NCBI GenBank assembly: GCA_017435385.1
Contig: JAFSFB010000012.1
Location: 62,001 to 126,000 of the forward strand
Direction of reading: 5' to 3'
DNA length: 64,000 nucleotides
Source of the DNA: Clostridia bacterium
GTDB lineage: Bacteria; Bacillota; Clostridia; Oscillospirales; Acutalibacteraceae
The position numbers were made by a program, and so were the translations under genes. Shown one piece after another: positions 30,598 to 39,727 of this stretch; position 1 is the stretch's first letter, and every line of letters begins with the position of its first letter. The notes below the pieces were generated by a model. That model was not told where the DNA came from. It was given only the letters and a program-made list of their open reading frames with translations, and did no database searches.

Positions 30598-31976
30598 TGA
30601 ACACTCCCATATATGATTTTGTTAAAAAGTATATATCCGAAAACAACAACCGTCTGCATATGCCAGGTCACAAGGGCAGAGGCGGACTCGGCATTGAGCA
30701 ATTCGATATAACCGAAATCGGCGGCGCAGACAGCCTTTACGAAGCAAACGGAATCATCGCCGAAAGTGAACAAAACGCAAGCCGTCTTTTCGGATGCCCG
30801 ACCTTCTATTCAACCGAGGGCTCGTCACAATGCATCAGAGCGATGGTTTATCTGGTTTGTGCAAACAGATTCACAAAATACAGAAAGCCCCGTATTCTTG
30901 CAGGCAGGAATGCCCACAAAACTTTCATAACGGCGGCGGCTTTGCTTGACTGCAGCATCGAATGGCTCTGCCCCGAAGACGGTGAAAGCTATCTTTCCTG
31001 CACCGCAGACCCTGCAAAGCTTAACGAAATACTTATCGAAGAAGAAAACCGCATTCTCGAAAGCGGCAAATTCATCAGCAGTAATCATCCTTGCTTTGAT
31101 GCGGTTTATATCACAAGCCCCGATTATCTCGGCAACGTTTCCGATATCAAAGGGCTTGCCCGAGTGTGCCGTGAACACAATGTGCCGCTTCTCGTCGATA
31201 ACGCTCACGGCGCATACCTTAAATTTCTGCCCGAGTCAAAGCATCCCATCGACCTCGGTGCCGATATGTGTTGCGACTCGGCTCACAAAACGCTCCCCGT
31301 TCTGACGGGCGGAGCATATCTGCATATTTCGCCTCAAGCGCTCTATCCATATGAAAGGCAGGCAAAAAACGCTCTCGCCATGTTCGGCTCGACGAGCCCG
31401 TCATATCTGATCCTTCAGTCGCTCGATCTCGCAAATCCTCAGCTTATGAATTGTTCATCAACGATAAAGGAACTTGCCGAACGGGTTGCGGAAGCAAAAG
31501 AATGTTTCAGGTCCGTGGGCTTCGGTCTTTGCGGAAACGAACCGCTGAAAATCACGGTATGTCCTAAACCGACGGGCAACACGGGATATGAGTTTGCCGA
31601 CTACTGCGAAAGCAAAGGCTTTATCTGCGAATACGCCGATGCCGACCACACCGTTTTTATGTTTTCACAAAACAGCCATCCGAATGATCCGATGCGCCTT
31701 GCCGATTCGACTGCGCTGATTCCGAAAAAGACGCCGATAAAGACCTCCGCACCCGATTTTCATCTTCCGAAGCAGGTCATGACGATCCGCAATGCTTCTC
31801 TTTCAATGCAGGAAACGGTTCCCGTCGAAAAGAGCGAAGGCAGAATCCTCGCCGTACCGACTCTCGGTTGTCCCCCCGCCGTTCCGATTGCGGTCTGCGG
31901 AGAAAAAATCGACAGACAGACAATTGAAAGATTTTTGTATTACGGAATAACCGAATGCACGGTTGTCAGCAGATAA
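30597..31976 (+). CDS. Orn/Lys/Arg decarboxylase family, PLP-dependent
   Basis: The 459-residue cytoplasmic enzyme would remove the carboxyl group of lysine, arginine or ornithine, giving polyamine precursors. The PLP lysine is in DSAHKTLPVLTGGAYL; an upstream HMPGHKGRGG and the substrate-loop segment FGCPTFYSTEGSSQ are typical. Length fits the short fold-type I decarboxylases of Firmicutes. The ATG overlaps the maturase stop (TAATG), so it is translationally coupled to SCIFF maturation, which may only reflect operon packing. Substrate is unknown. Confidence 0.88.
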   Translation: MNTPIYDFVKKYISENNNRLHMPGHKGRGGLGIEQFDITEIGGADSLYEANGIIAESEQNASRLFGCPTFYSTEGSSQCIRAMVYLVCANRFTKYRKPRILAGRNAHKTFITAAALLDCSIEWLCPEDGESYLSCTADPAKLNEILIEEENRILESGKFISSNHPCFDAVYITSPDYLGNVSDIKGLARVCREHNVPLLVDNAHGAYLKFLPESKHPIDLGADMCCDSAHKTLPVLTGGAYLHISPQALYPYERQAKNALAMFGSTSPSYLILQSLDLANPQLMNCSSTIKELAERVAEAKECFRSVGFGLCGNEPLKITVCPKPTGNTGYEFADYCESKGFICEYADADHTVFMFSQNSHPNDPMRLADSTALIPKKTPIKTSAPDFHLPKQVMTIRNASLSMQETVPVEKSEGRILAVPTLGCPPAVPIAVCGEKIDRQTIERFLYYGITECTVVSR

Positions 31977-31977
31977 T

Positions 31978-32010
31978 AAAAGCCACACCTCAGAAAGGTG
32001 TGGCTTTCTT
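31978..32010. terminator. Bidirectional terminator
   Basis: AAAGCCACACC/GGTGTGGCTTT stem, with T-rich runs on both strands. It serves the decarboxylase and the opposing mutase. Confidence 0.82.
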
Positions 32011-32011
32011 C

Positions 32012-32035
32012 GTAGGGGCGATTCACGAATCGCCC
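32012..32035 (+). repeat. 24-base palindromic repeat, copy 1
   Basis: GTAGGGGCGATTCACG and its continuation AATCGCCC form a near-perfect palindrome. The exact reverse complement occurs at 50330-50353. Confidence 0.75.
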
Positions 32036-32049
32036 GAATTTTCCGCAAA

Positions 32050-33459
32050 TCAGATTCCAAGAAATGCCTTGAAATCCGCAATATATTTTGCTGTAGCTTC
32101 CTTTGTTGAGCTTTCCGCAAAAATGCGCAGCAGAGGCTCCGTGCCCGAAAAACGGCAGATAACGAAGCCGCCGTCTGCAAAGTAAACCTTGCAGCCGTCC
32201 TCATAGTTGACACGCTCAATTTCATATCCGAAATCGGGGAGCTTCTTTTCAACCATGATTATGTTTTCGATCACGCTCTTGTAATCGGGTGCAAATCTGA
32301 GATTATCCTCAACCATAACGAACTTTCCGAACTCAGCTTCGAGCTCGTTCATTATCTGCGTGGGAGATTTACCCGTAACGCTGACCATCTCGGCAAAAAG
32401 CGATGCGGCATAAACGGAATCCTTGCCGTGGATATGCCCTCTGACGGTCAGACCGCCCGAGGATTCGCCGCCGAGAACGGCATCCGCCTCGTCGATTTTT
32501 GAAGAGATATATTTGAATCCGACGGGAACCTCATAGCATTTCTCTCCGAAGCTTTCTGCGATTCTGTCAAGCATATGGGTCGTCGCAAGATTGCGGACAA
32601 CTCCGCCCTTCCAGCCCTTGTATTTAACAAGGTAATGATAGAGCATGCAGAGAATTTCGTTGGCATTGATATATCTTCCGTTGCTGTCAATGATACCGAG
32701 TCTGTCGCCGTCGCCGTCCATGGCGATACCGAGATCGTATCCGCCCTTGATAACAAGATTTTTCAGCGCACCGAGAGTTTCCTCTGTCGGAGCAGGCATC
32801 TGACCGCCGAAATACGCATCCTTGTTAAGGTTGATCGTGTCAATGGTGCAGCGTGCCGAATGGAAGATAACCTGAAGAGGATATGTGCCCGAGCCGTGCA
32901 TCGTATCAAAAAGAACTCTAAGTCCTCTATTGCGCAGAGCCTCAACATCAAGCAGACCGAGAATATCGTCAATAAACTTGTTGAAGGGGTTGGGAAGATA
33001 AACGATTTTTCCTTCTTCAACCGCCTTGTCGAAATCGCAGAAATCAACAGCTTCCGTTTCTTCGATAAGCTTTTCGAGAAGCTCTGTCGTTTCAAGCGGA
33101 GCATCCCTGCCCTCATCAACGATGAGCTTGATGCCGTTATAGCTCGACGGATTGTGGCTTGCGGTTATCTCGATTCCGAAATGAAGCTCCTTATCCTTTA
33201 CCGTATGCATGACAAACGGAGTCGGTGCGGAGCGGTTGAGAAACCATACCTCGATTCCGCCTGCCGCAAGAGTTTCGGCAACCCATTTCGCCGCAGTATC
33301 CGAAAGAAAGCGTCTGTCATAGCCGATGATAACGGGCTTGTCCGTCTTGTTTTCCTTTTCGGCAAGCTTAACGATGCCGGCGGCAACTCTGCGGATGTTA
33401 TCCTTGATAAAATCGTCGCCGATAACGGCTCTCCAGCCGCCTGTTCCGAATTTGATCAT
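32050..33459 (-). CDS. Phosphoglucomutase/phosphomannomutase family protein
   Basis: The 469-residue alpha-D-phosphohexomutase moves phosphate between C1 and C6 of a hexose. Four family loops are seen: the serine phosphate loop in EITASHNPSSYNGIK, the metal loop AMDGDGDRLGIID, the sugar loop GGESSGGL and the phosphate-binding end CRFSGTEPLLRIF. The ATG at 33459 follows GGGGGAC; a longer start 57 bases earlier has no better site. Which sugar phosphate it uses cannot be decided; glucose-1-phosphate for glycogen or galactose metabolism is plausible given galE elsewhere. Confidence 0.9.
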   Translation of the reverse strand: MIKFGTGGWRAVIGDDFIKDNIRRVAAGIVKLAEKENKTDKPVIIGYDRRFLSDTAAKWVAETLAAGGIEVWFLNRSAPTPFVMHTVKDKELHFGIEITASHNPSSYNGIKLIVDEGRDAPLETTELLEKLIEETEAVDFCDFDKAVEEGKIVYLPNPFNKFIDDILGLLDVEALRNRGLRVLFDTMHGSGTYPLQVIFHSARCTIDTINLNKDAYFGGQMPAPTEETLGALKNLVIKGGYDLGIAMDGDGDRLGIIDSNGRYINANEILCMLYHYLVKYKGWKGGVVRNLATTHMLDRIAESFGEKCYEVPVGFKYISSKIDEADAVLGGESSGGLTVRGHIHGKDSVYAASLFAEMVSVTGKSPTQIMNELEAEFGKFVMVEDNLRFAPDYKSVIENIIMVEKKLPDFGYEIERVNYEDGCKVYFADGGFVICRFSGTEPLLRIFAESSTKEATAKYIADFKAFLGI

Positions 33460-33640
33460 ATCTTTGTCCCCCAAATTAATCAAAAAATAAACATCTTCAG
33501 CTATTTTATCACACAATTTTTCCGTTGTAAACCTTCTGCGGAATAATACGGAATAAAATTTCAGCTTTATTATACTTTTTTATTGCATTATTCAAAAATA
33601 AGCTTTAAAATAAATGTATATGTATGAAAGGAGAAAATAT

Positions 33641-35143
33641 ATGAATACTCTTTCAACAAGAAATCTTTCCTCCGGAACAAAAGCACTCATGCTCTTTGCC
33701 TCCTCCATTCTTATCGGCTTCATGTGGAGAGTCAGAGGCGACCACGGATGGGGCTCCATGTGGGGCATGTTTGCCGTGGGCGTTGCGATGATTCTGTTCA
33801 TCTTCGCATTTTTCGGAAACAGGAAAAAGATGAGCTATGAGGCGATTCCCGTTGCGGTTATCCTTCTCGGCATAACCAACGGCGGCTGGGGTACGCTCAA
33901 CAGCCAGATGGGCGGATATCTCGGAAGCACCGCCGCATTCACGGGTGAAGAGGTCGCAAGAAGCATCGAAATCAGTCCCTTCAGCGGTCTTGCGATCATG
34001 CTTCTTCTCGGCTTCGGCTGGATGCCTCTTTTCGCTCTTTTCCTCGGTTCGCTTTTCTCAAAGCGTGACTATAAAATAAAGAATTACATACTTCTCATCG
34101 CTGTTTACTATGTTGCCATGCTTGCATTTCAGGCATTTGCAGCGCATTATATTCTTCCCCTCATATGCCCCGAGGCAGTTGACGGCTTTGCTCAGGGGCT
34201 TGCCGACAGAGGAATCGATGCAACTCCGTTCAAGGCATATCTGAGCCATTTTGCGGATGATGCATGGGCAAAGAAGATACCCTTCGGCAGAAACTATTTC
34301 ACGAGCATCAAGGTCATTTCAAGTGCGGCCGCGGCCCTTGTTTCCTCCCTCGCCGCTCTTGTTATTCTGAAAGATAAAATCACCGCTCTCCTTTCAACCG
34401 CAATCAACTTCATCTGCGCCTTTGCGATAACCGCCGCAGACGTTTTCCTCATTCTTGATTCGGACAGAGGATTTTTTGCCAATGTCAACGCTCCCGCATT
34501 CATCAACAACTGCGGCTGGTCGCTCTGGGAATTCTTCACAGGCTTCCTTCTCGGCTTCGGAATCATGCTTCTGCTTATCTGCCTGCCTGAGAGCATAACG
34601 GGCGGCGAAGGCAGGTTTGAATATGAACCCGTCATTGAAAACAACAAGCTCAGAGCGTCTTACCATGCACTTCTGACCTTCGTTTTCACTTTTGTTCTCA
34701 CTCTTGCAAGACCTCTCGGCGGAAGAATTTCCGATTGGATTGCCATAAGAGGCTGGTCCGACGAAGAAGAGCTTATCCAGATCATCATCGCCGTTGTTCT
34801 CTGCGTGATCGCATTCATTCCGTGTGCCGTTATTGCAAAGAAAAACTGTGTTTCAAAGGGACTCGCCGTGCCCGTCGCCATGAGATGCGAGGACTTCTGC
34901 ATGAAGGCAGTGCCTGCATATTTTGCCGCAACGGGAATCATCTATTTTACAGCAAGCTATAACAAGAGAATGGATATTCTGACTCTTTTCAGAGGCATAA
35001 AAAATCCCTCAGCGCTTCTTGAAACGCTGAAGGACGGCGGCTGCGTTATCACGATACTCATGATAATCTCATTCATTCTGTTTTATATTTTCTGGTTTAC
35101 GGCTTCAAAATCCGCACGCAAAACAGAAATCACCGAAAAATAA
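33641..35143 (+). CDS. Large multi-span membrane protein, unknown function
   Basis: The 500-residue protein has roughly twelve hydrophobic helices. A conspicuous motif, WRVRGDHGWGSMWG, follows the first helix, and a second glycine-rich ITNGGWGTLNSQMGGYLG lies near residue 95. Later blocks are LLGFGWMPLFALFLGSLF and NNCGWSLWEFFTGFLLGFG. I do not recognise a transporter signature; a lipid- or sugar-handling membrane enzyme is equally possible. AAAGGAG precedes the ATG. Its 3' end overlaps the convergent HAD gene by 14 bases. Confidence 0.7.
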   Translation: MNTLSTRNLSSGTKALMLFASSILIGFMWRVRGDHGWGSMWGMFAVGVAMILFIFAFFGNRKKMSYEAIPVAVILLGITNGGWGTLNSQMGGYLGSTAAFTGEEVARSIEISPFSGLAIMLLLGFGWMPLFALFLGSLFSKRDYKIKNYILLIAVYYVAMLAFQAFAAHYILPLICPEAVDGFAQGLADRGIDATPFKAYLSHFADDAWAKKIPFGRNYFTSIKVISSAAAALVSSLAALVILKDKITALLSTAINFICAFAITAADVFLILDSDRGFFANVNAPAFINNCGWSLWEFFTGFLLGFGIMLLLICLPESITGGEGRFEYEPVIENNKLRASYHALLTFVFTFVLTLARPLGGRISDWIAIRGWSDEEELIQIIIAVVLCVIAFIPCAVIAKKNCVSKGLAVPVAMRCEDFCMKAVPAYFAATGIIYFTASYNKRMDILTLFRGIKNPSALLETLKDGGCVITILMIISFILFYIFWFTASKSARKTEITEK

Positions 35144-35783
35144 TATCCCTGACCTCGGCAACGCTGTGAGCGATGAAGGTTGCGCCTGCTTCCCGAAGCT
35201 CCTCTTCGCTTCCGTAGCCGAAGGTCACTCCGATGCTGTCAACTCCCGCACCGTTTGCTCCGCTTATGTCAAAGTGTCTGTCGCCGACCATAAGCACCCT
35301 TGATTTTTCGCATTTCAGGGCTTCGACGGCTCCGAGAATGAGCTTGGTCTTGCTCGGATCCGCCTTGTCGTCGGCAGGTGCGGAGATATAATCAAACAGC
35401 TCCTCATATCCGAGGTGCGATATGATTCTGATAAGGAATTTCTGCGGCTTTGCGGAAGCAATACCGAGCTTCATTCCGCTCTTCTTGATCTCTTCAAACA
35501 GTTCGGGATTGCCGTCATAGATTTTGAAACAGAAGATTCCGCTTTCGGCATATGCCTCTCTGTATTTCATAACGGCAAACTCCGCCCTTGCTTCGTCGAT
35601 TCCGAGCTCTCTCCTGAACGAATCAAAAACGGGCGGGCCGACAAATCTGCGCAGAGTTTCTCCGTCGAGCGGCTCAAAGCCGAGGGCTTTCACCGCACTC
35701 TGAACGGATTCAAACATCCCCTCGCCCGTGTCGGCAAATGTGCCGTCAAAGTCAAAAAGAACAGCATCGTATTTTTTCTTCAT
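35130..35783 (-). CDS. HAD-superfamily phosphatase (phosphoglycolate phosphatase-like)
   Basis: The 217-residue hydrolase has HAD motif I DFDGTFADT, motif II near LGIASAKPQKF, and motifs III/IV in KTKLILGAVEAL and VGDRHFDISGANGAG, with a helical cap between. Such proteins dephosphorylate small metabolites; the substrate cannot be inferred. It is convergent with, and overlaps by 14 bases, the large membrane protein gene. Confidence 0.88.
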   Translation of the reverse strand: MKKKYDAVLFDFDGTFADTGEGMFESVQSAVKALGFEPLDGETLRRFVGPPVFDSFRRELGIDEARAEFAVMKYREAYAESGIFCFKIYDGNPELFEEIKKSGMKLGIASAKPQKFLIRIISHLGYEELFDYISAPADDKADPSKTKLILGAVEALKCEKSRVLMVGDRHFDISGANGAGVDSIGVTFGYGSEEELREAGATFIAHSVAEVRDIIFR

Positions 35784-35836
35784 CGGATTTCTCCTTGCAA
35801 CTTGATAATTATGATTATATCATATGTATTTAATTG

Positions 35837-35865
35837 TTTACAACATCAAAATCTTATGATATAAT
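35837..35865 (+). promoter_or_regulatory. Promoter of the aminotransferase-trpS pair
   Basis: TTTACA and TATAAT are 17 bases apart. Confidence 0.65.
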
Positions 35866-35910
35866 AATTATTTGTTATTATTTATTATTCCGAAAGGATC
35901 TGAAAATATT

Positions 35911-37089
35911 ATGGAATACAAATTTTCTTCGGGAATTGCTTCTCTCAAGCCTTCAATAATCAGAGAGATTCTCAAAAGCTCGGGCAACACGATTCCCCTC
36001 GCCGCAGGCAACCCCGCACCCGATGCCTTTCCCGTTGATGACATCAGAAAAATCATGAACGAGGTGCTTGAAACCCAGCCCATCCTCGCTCTTCAGTACG
36101 GCATCAGCGAGGGCTATGCCCCTCTCGTTGATGTTCTTTCAAAGCTTGCAAAGGAGCGTTACGGAGCTTACGGCGAAAGCGATAAGCTCATTGTAACAAG
36201 CGGCGCTCAGCAGGTCATGAGCCTTGCCTGCCATTGCCTTATCAACCACGGCGACTGCATCATCTGCGAAGAGCCTGCATTCATCGGCGCTCTCAACTGC
36301 TTCAGAAGCCACGGTGCAAGGCTTGTCGGCGTTCCGCTTGAAAAAGACGGCATGAATCTTGAGATTCTCGAAGAAAAGCTCAGAACGGAAGAAAATGTCA
36401 GGTTTATCTATACCATTCCCAATTTTCAGAATCCTGCAGGCTCAACGATGTCCTTTGAAAAAAGAAAGGCTGTTTACGAGCTTGCAAAGAAATACGGCGT
36501 TCTCATTCTTGAGGACAACCCCTACGGCGACCTCAGGGTTTCGGGCGAAAGCGTTCCCGCAATCAAGAGCCTTGACACCGACGGTCTTGTCATCTATTCG
36601 GGCTCGTTCTCGAAGGTTGTCGCTCCCGGCATAAGAGTCGGTTTCGTTGTTGCAAACGAAGCTCTCATAGCTAAATTCACCGTTGCAAAGCAGACTCAGG
36701 ATGTTCACACTCCCCTGCTTTCTCAGCTCATCGTCTATAAGTGGCTCACCGAATTCGATTTCGAAGCCCATATCAATAAAATCAGAGATATCTACCGCCG
36801 CAAGCTCAACCTGCTCTGCGACAGCCTCGATAAAGAGGTCGGCAGCTTCTTTGATTATCAGCGTCCCGAGGGCGGTCTGTTCGTCTGGGCGAAGCTTCCC
36901 GACGGCGTTGATATGCTTGAATTTGTCAAAAAAGCAAGCGCAGCAGGCGTTTCCGTCGTTCCCGGCAATGCATTCCTTTGCGACGGCGATGCACCCTGCG
37001 ATTATGTCCGCCTGAATTTTTCAACCCCCTCCGATGAGGATATCGTAAAGGGCGTTAAGATTCTCGGCGAGGTTTCAAAAACATATTAA
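35911..37089 (+). CDS. PLP-dependent aminotransferase (fold type I)
   Basis: The 392-residue enzyme resembles 2-aminoadipate/aromatic-type aminotransferases (LysN-like, the enzyme half of MocR regulators without the DNA-binding domain). It shows LQYGISEGYAPLVDVLS, TIPNFQNPAGSTM, EDNPYGDLR and the PLP lysine in YSGSFSKVVAPGIRVGF. The final block CDYVRLNFSTPSDEDI holds the carboxylate-binding arginine. It precedes trpS by 14 bases, perhaps in one operon. Substrate amino acid unknown. Confidence 0.88.
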   Translation: MEYKFSSGIASLKPSIIREILKSSGNTIPLAAGNPAPDAFPVDDIRKIMNEVLETQPILALQYGISEGYAPLVDVLSKLAKERYGAYGESDKLIVTSGAQQVMSLACHCLINHGDCIICEEPAFIGALNCFRSHGARLVGVPLEKDGMNLEILEEKLRTEENVRFIYTIPNFQNPAGSTMSFEKRKAVYELAKKYGVLILEDNPYGDLRVSGESVPAIKSLDTDGLVIYSGSFSKVVAPGIRVGFVVANEALIAKFTVAKQTQDVHTPLLSQLIVYKWLTEFDFEAHINKIRDIYRRKLNLLCDSLDKEVGSFFDYQRPEGGLFVWAKLPDGVDMLEFVKKASAAGVSVVPGNAFLCDGDAPCDYVRLNFSTPSDEDIVKGVKILGEVSKTY

Positions 37090-37103
37090 GTGAGGAATTG
37101 AAA

Positions 37104-38114
37104 ATGGAAAATACCGCTCCCGAGCGCAAGCCGATAGTTCTGAGCATGATTCAGCCCACGGCTGTTCCCACTCTCGGCAACTATCTCGGTGCTCTCAAAA
37201 ATTGGAAAGCAATGAGCGATGATTATGACTGCCTCTATGCGGTTGCAGACCTTCACGCTCTTACCGTTCATCCCGAGCCCGCAAAGCTCCGTCAGCAGAT
37301 TCTCGAAATGTATGCTCTTCTTCTTTCGATCGGTCTTGATCCCGAGCAGAGCATAGTTTTCATTCAGAGTCAGGTTCCTGCCCATGCCGAGCTTGCATGG
37401 ATCCTTGACTGCTACACTCAGTTCGGCGAAGCATCGAGAATGACTCAGTTCAAGGAAAAATCACAGAAGCATGCAGATAATGTCAATGTCGGTCTGTTTG
37501 CATATCCCGTTCTCATGGCGGCTGATATCCTGCTTTATCAGGCAAACTATGTTCCCATCGGAGCTGACCAGAAGCAGCATCTCGAGCTTGCCCGTGATGT
37601 TGCAAACCGCTTTAACACCCTCAGAGGCAACACCTTCGTTCTTCCCGAGCCCTTCATCGGCAAGGTCGGTGCGAGAGTCATGAGCCTTCAGGATCCCACG
37701 GCGAAAATGTCAAAGAGCGATCCCAACCCCAAGGCTTCCGTTTCGCTTCTCGACACTCCCGAGGCTATTCTCAAAAAATTCAAGTCGGCTGTTACCGACA
37801 GCGAGGCTTGTGTCCGCTATGCCGACGGCAAGGACGGCATAAACAATCTTATGGCAATCTATTCATGCTGCACGGGTCTTGACTATGCCGCAATCGAAAA
37901 AGAATTCGAGGGCAAGGGCTACGGCGATTTCAAGGTTAAGGTTGCCGAAGCGGTTATCGAAGAGCTTCGTCCCGTTCAGGAAAACTATAAGCGTCTTATG
38001 GCTGACAAGCAGTATCTTCTCGATACCGCCGCCAAGGGAGCCGAAAAAGCTTCACGCCTTGCAAACCGCACTCTCACGAAAGCAAAGAAAAAAGTCGGTC
38101 TTTTGCTCGGTTAA
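37104..38114 (+). CDS. trpS: Tryptophan--tRNA ligase
   Basis: This class I synthetase of 336 residues charges tRNA with tryptophan. The first signature is PTAVPTLGNYLGALKNW (the HIGH equivalent TLGN) and the second is TAKMSKSDPN; GADQKQHLELARDVANRFN contacts the substrate. The ATG at 37104 is seven bases from GAGGA; a TTG six bases earlier is less likely. No T-box leader is present in the short gap after the aminotransferase, so charging-dependent control is not evident. Confidence 0.96.
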   Translation: MENTAPERKPIVLSMIQPTAVPTLGNYLGALKNWKAMSDDYDCLYAVADLHALTVHPEPAKLRQQILEMYALLLSIGLDPEQSIVFIQSQVPAHAELAWILDCYTQFGEASRMTQFKEKSQKHADNVNVGLFAYPVLMAADILLYQANYVPIGADQKQHLELARDVANRFNTLRGNTFVLPEPFIGKVGARVMSLQDPTAKMSKSDPNPKASVSLLDTPEAILKKFKSAVTDSEACVRYADGKDGINNLMAIYSCCTGLDYAAIEKEFEGKGYGDFKVKVAEAVIEELRPVQENYKRLMADKQYLLDTAAKGAEKASRLANRTLTKAKKKVGLLLG

Positions 38115-38152
38115 TCGCATTTTTTGCATGATTTTTTGTTGATTACGCCAAA

Positions 38153-38170
38153 TTTGCATAAATATTCAAA
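38153..38170 (+). promoter_or_regulatory. Candidate ArgR operator (ARG box)
   Basis: TTTGCATAAATATTCAAA contains TGCATAAATATTCA, one mismatch from the ideal palindrome TGAATAAATATTCA. It lies just upstream of the argG promoter, where ArgR would act. Weaker similar sequence overlaps the -10. Confidence 0.55.
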
Positions 38171-38176
38171 ATTTGC

Positions 38177-38204
38177 TTGATTTTTTGAATATTCGGTGTA
38201 TAAT
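38177..38204 (+). promoter_or_regulatory. Promoter of argG
   Basis: TTGATT and TATAAT are 16 bases apart, about 40 bases before the start codon. Confidence 0.6.
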
Positions 38205-38244
38205 CAATGCATAAACTAAATTTTACAGATTGGAGATAATACCC

Positions 38245-39465
38245 ATGAAAGAAATCAAAAAAGTTGTTCTCGCCTACTCAGGCGGTCTTGATACCTCGAT
38301 CATCATCCCCTGGCTCAAGGAAAACTATAATAACTGCGAAGTCATCGCTGTTTCGGGCGACGTAGGTCAGGGAACAGAGCTTGACGGTCTTGAAGAAAAG
38401 GCTATCAAAACAGGTGCTTCAAAGCTTTACATTGAAAACCTTCAGGATGAATTCGTTACCGATTACATCTGGCCCACCCTCAAGGCAGGCGCAGTTTACG
38501 AGAAGGAATATCTCCTCGGAACCTCATTTGCCCGTCCCATCATCGCAAAGAGAATCGTTGAGATCGCAAAGGCTGAAGGCGCAGACGCAATCTGCCACGG
38601 CTGCACAGGCAAGGGCAACGACCAGGTAAGATTCGAGCTCACGATCAAGGCTTTCGCTCCCGAGATGCAGATCATCGCTCCCTGGAGAATCTGGGATATC
38701 AAGTCCCGTGAGGAAGAAATCGAATACGCAGAGGCACACAACATTCCTCTGAAGATCAACCGTGAAACAAACTACTCCAAGGATAAGAACCTCTGGCATC
38801 TTTCCCACGAAGGTCTTGACCTCGAAGATCCCGCAAACGAGCCTCAGTATAACAAGCCCGGTTTCCTCGAAATGGGCGTTTCTCCCGAGATGGCTCCCGA
38901 CGAACCCACTTACATCACAATTCACTTTGAAAAGGGCGTTCCCACCGCTGTCAACGGCAAAGAGATGGACGGCGTTTCGCTCATCAAGTATCTCAACGAA
39001 GTCGGCGGAAAGAACGGCATCGGTCTTAACGATATCGTTGAAAACCGTCTTGTCGGCATGAAGTCAAGAGGCGTTTATGAGAATCCCGCAGGCTCGATCC
39101 TCTTCAAGGCTCACGATGTTCTTGAAACGATCACCCTCGACAGAGATACTCAGCATTATAAAGAGATCGTTGCTCACAAGTTTGCAGAGCTCGTTTACTT
39201 CGGTCAGTGGTTCACTCCTCTTCGTGAGGCTCTTTCAGCATTTGTTGACAAGACTCAGGAAACCGTTACCGGCGATGTCAAGCTCAAGCTTTACAAGGGC
39301 AACATGATCAACGCAGGCGTAACCTCTCCCTACACTCTCTACAGCGAAGACTTCGCAACCTTCGATGCAGACGAGGTTTATGACCAGAAGGATTCCGCAG
39401 GCTTCATCAACCTCTTCGGTCTTCCCATTAAGGTAAAAGCTATTCTTGAAGCTGAACGCAAATAA
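38245..39465 (+). CDS. argG: Argininosuccinate synthase
   Basis: The 406-residue enzyme joins citrulline and aspartate using ATP. It has the N-type ATP loop [30 protein letters not shown] and the substrate loop [20 protein letters not shown]. Length is normal. The start ATG follows TTGGAGA by eight bases. It is followed by argH after about 260 bases; other arg genes are not in the window. Confidence 0.97.
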   Translation: MKEIKKVVLAYSGGLDTSIIIPWLKENYNNCEVIAVSGDVGQGTELDGLEEKAIKTGASKLYIENLQDEFVTDYIWPTLKAGAVYEKEYLLGTSFARPIIAKRIVEIAKAEGADAICHGCTGKGNDQVRFELTIKAFAPEMQIIAPWRIWDIKSREEEIEYAEAHNIPLKINRETNYSKDKNLWHLSHEGLDLEDPANEPQYNKPGFLEMGVSPEMAPDEPTYITIHFEKGVPTAVNGKEMDGVSLIKYLNEVGGKNGIGLNDIVENRLVGMKSRGVYENPAGSILFKAHDVLETITLDRDTQHYKEIVAHKFAELVYFGQWFTPLREALSAFVDKTQETVTGDVKLKLYKGNMINAGVTSPYTLYSEDFATFDADEVYDQKDSAGFINLFGLPIKVKAILEAERK

Positions 39466-39473
39466 TCTTTGTT

Positions 39474-39551
39474 AAATTGCGAAATACTTCGTTGCTTCGC
39501 CTCGCAATATCCGCATATTGCTTCGGCTGTGCGCCTTGTCTTTCACAATTT
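39474..39551. repeat. 78-base palindromic element
   Basis: The ends AAATTGCGAAA and TTTCACAATTT form an 11-base inverted repeat with one mismatch. Inside are ATTGCGA/TCGCAAT and AATAT/ATATT pairs. It has the look of a very short non-coding mobile repeat between argG and argH. Confidence 0.55.
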
Positions 39552-39597
39552 CACCGTGATTATTCAATTGCCTTGAAATCACAAAACCAATAAACCC

Positions 39598-39627
39598 CGG
39601 AGCCGTCACAACATGGCGGCTCTTTTC
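39598..39627 (+). terminator. Terminator after argG
   Basis: GAGCCG/CGGCTC arms with a wide loop, then TTTT. Confidence 0.7.
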
Positions 39628-39655
39628 CCGTATAACGAAGCATTCAGTTTTTAAC

Positions 39656-39711
39656 AGGTAAGGGCGAAGCCCTTCCTTAACTATTCATCATTCACCATTC
39701 ACTCTTCACTA
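39656..39711 (+). repeat. Intergenic palindromic repeat, copy C
   Basis: Hairpin AAGGGCGAAGCCCTT followed by a TATTCATCATTCACCATTCA tail. It ends just before the argH ribosome site. Confidence 0.7.
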
Positions 39712-39727
39712 CCATAGGAGGATTCAT

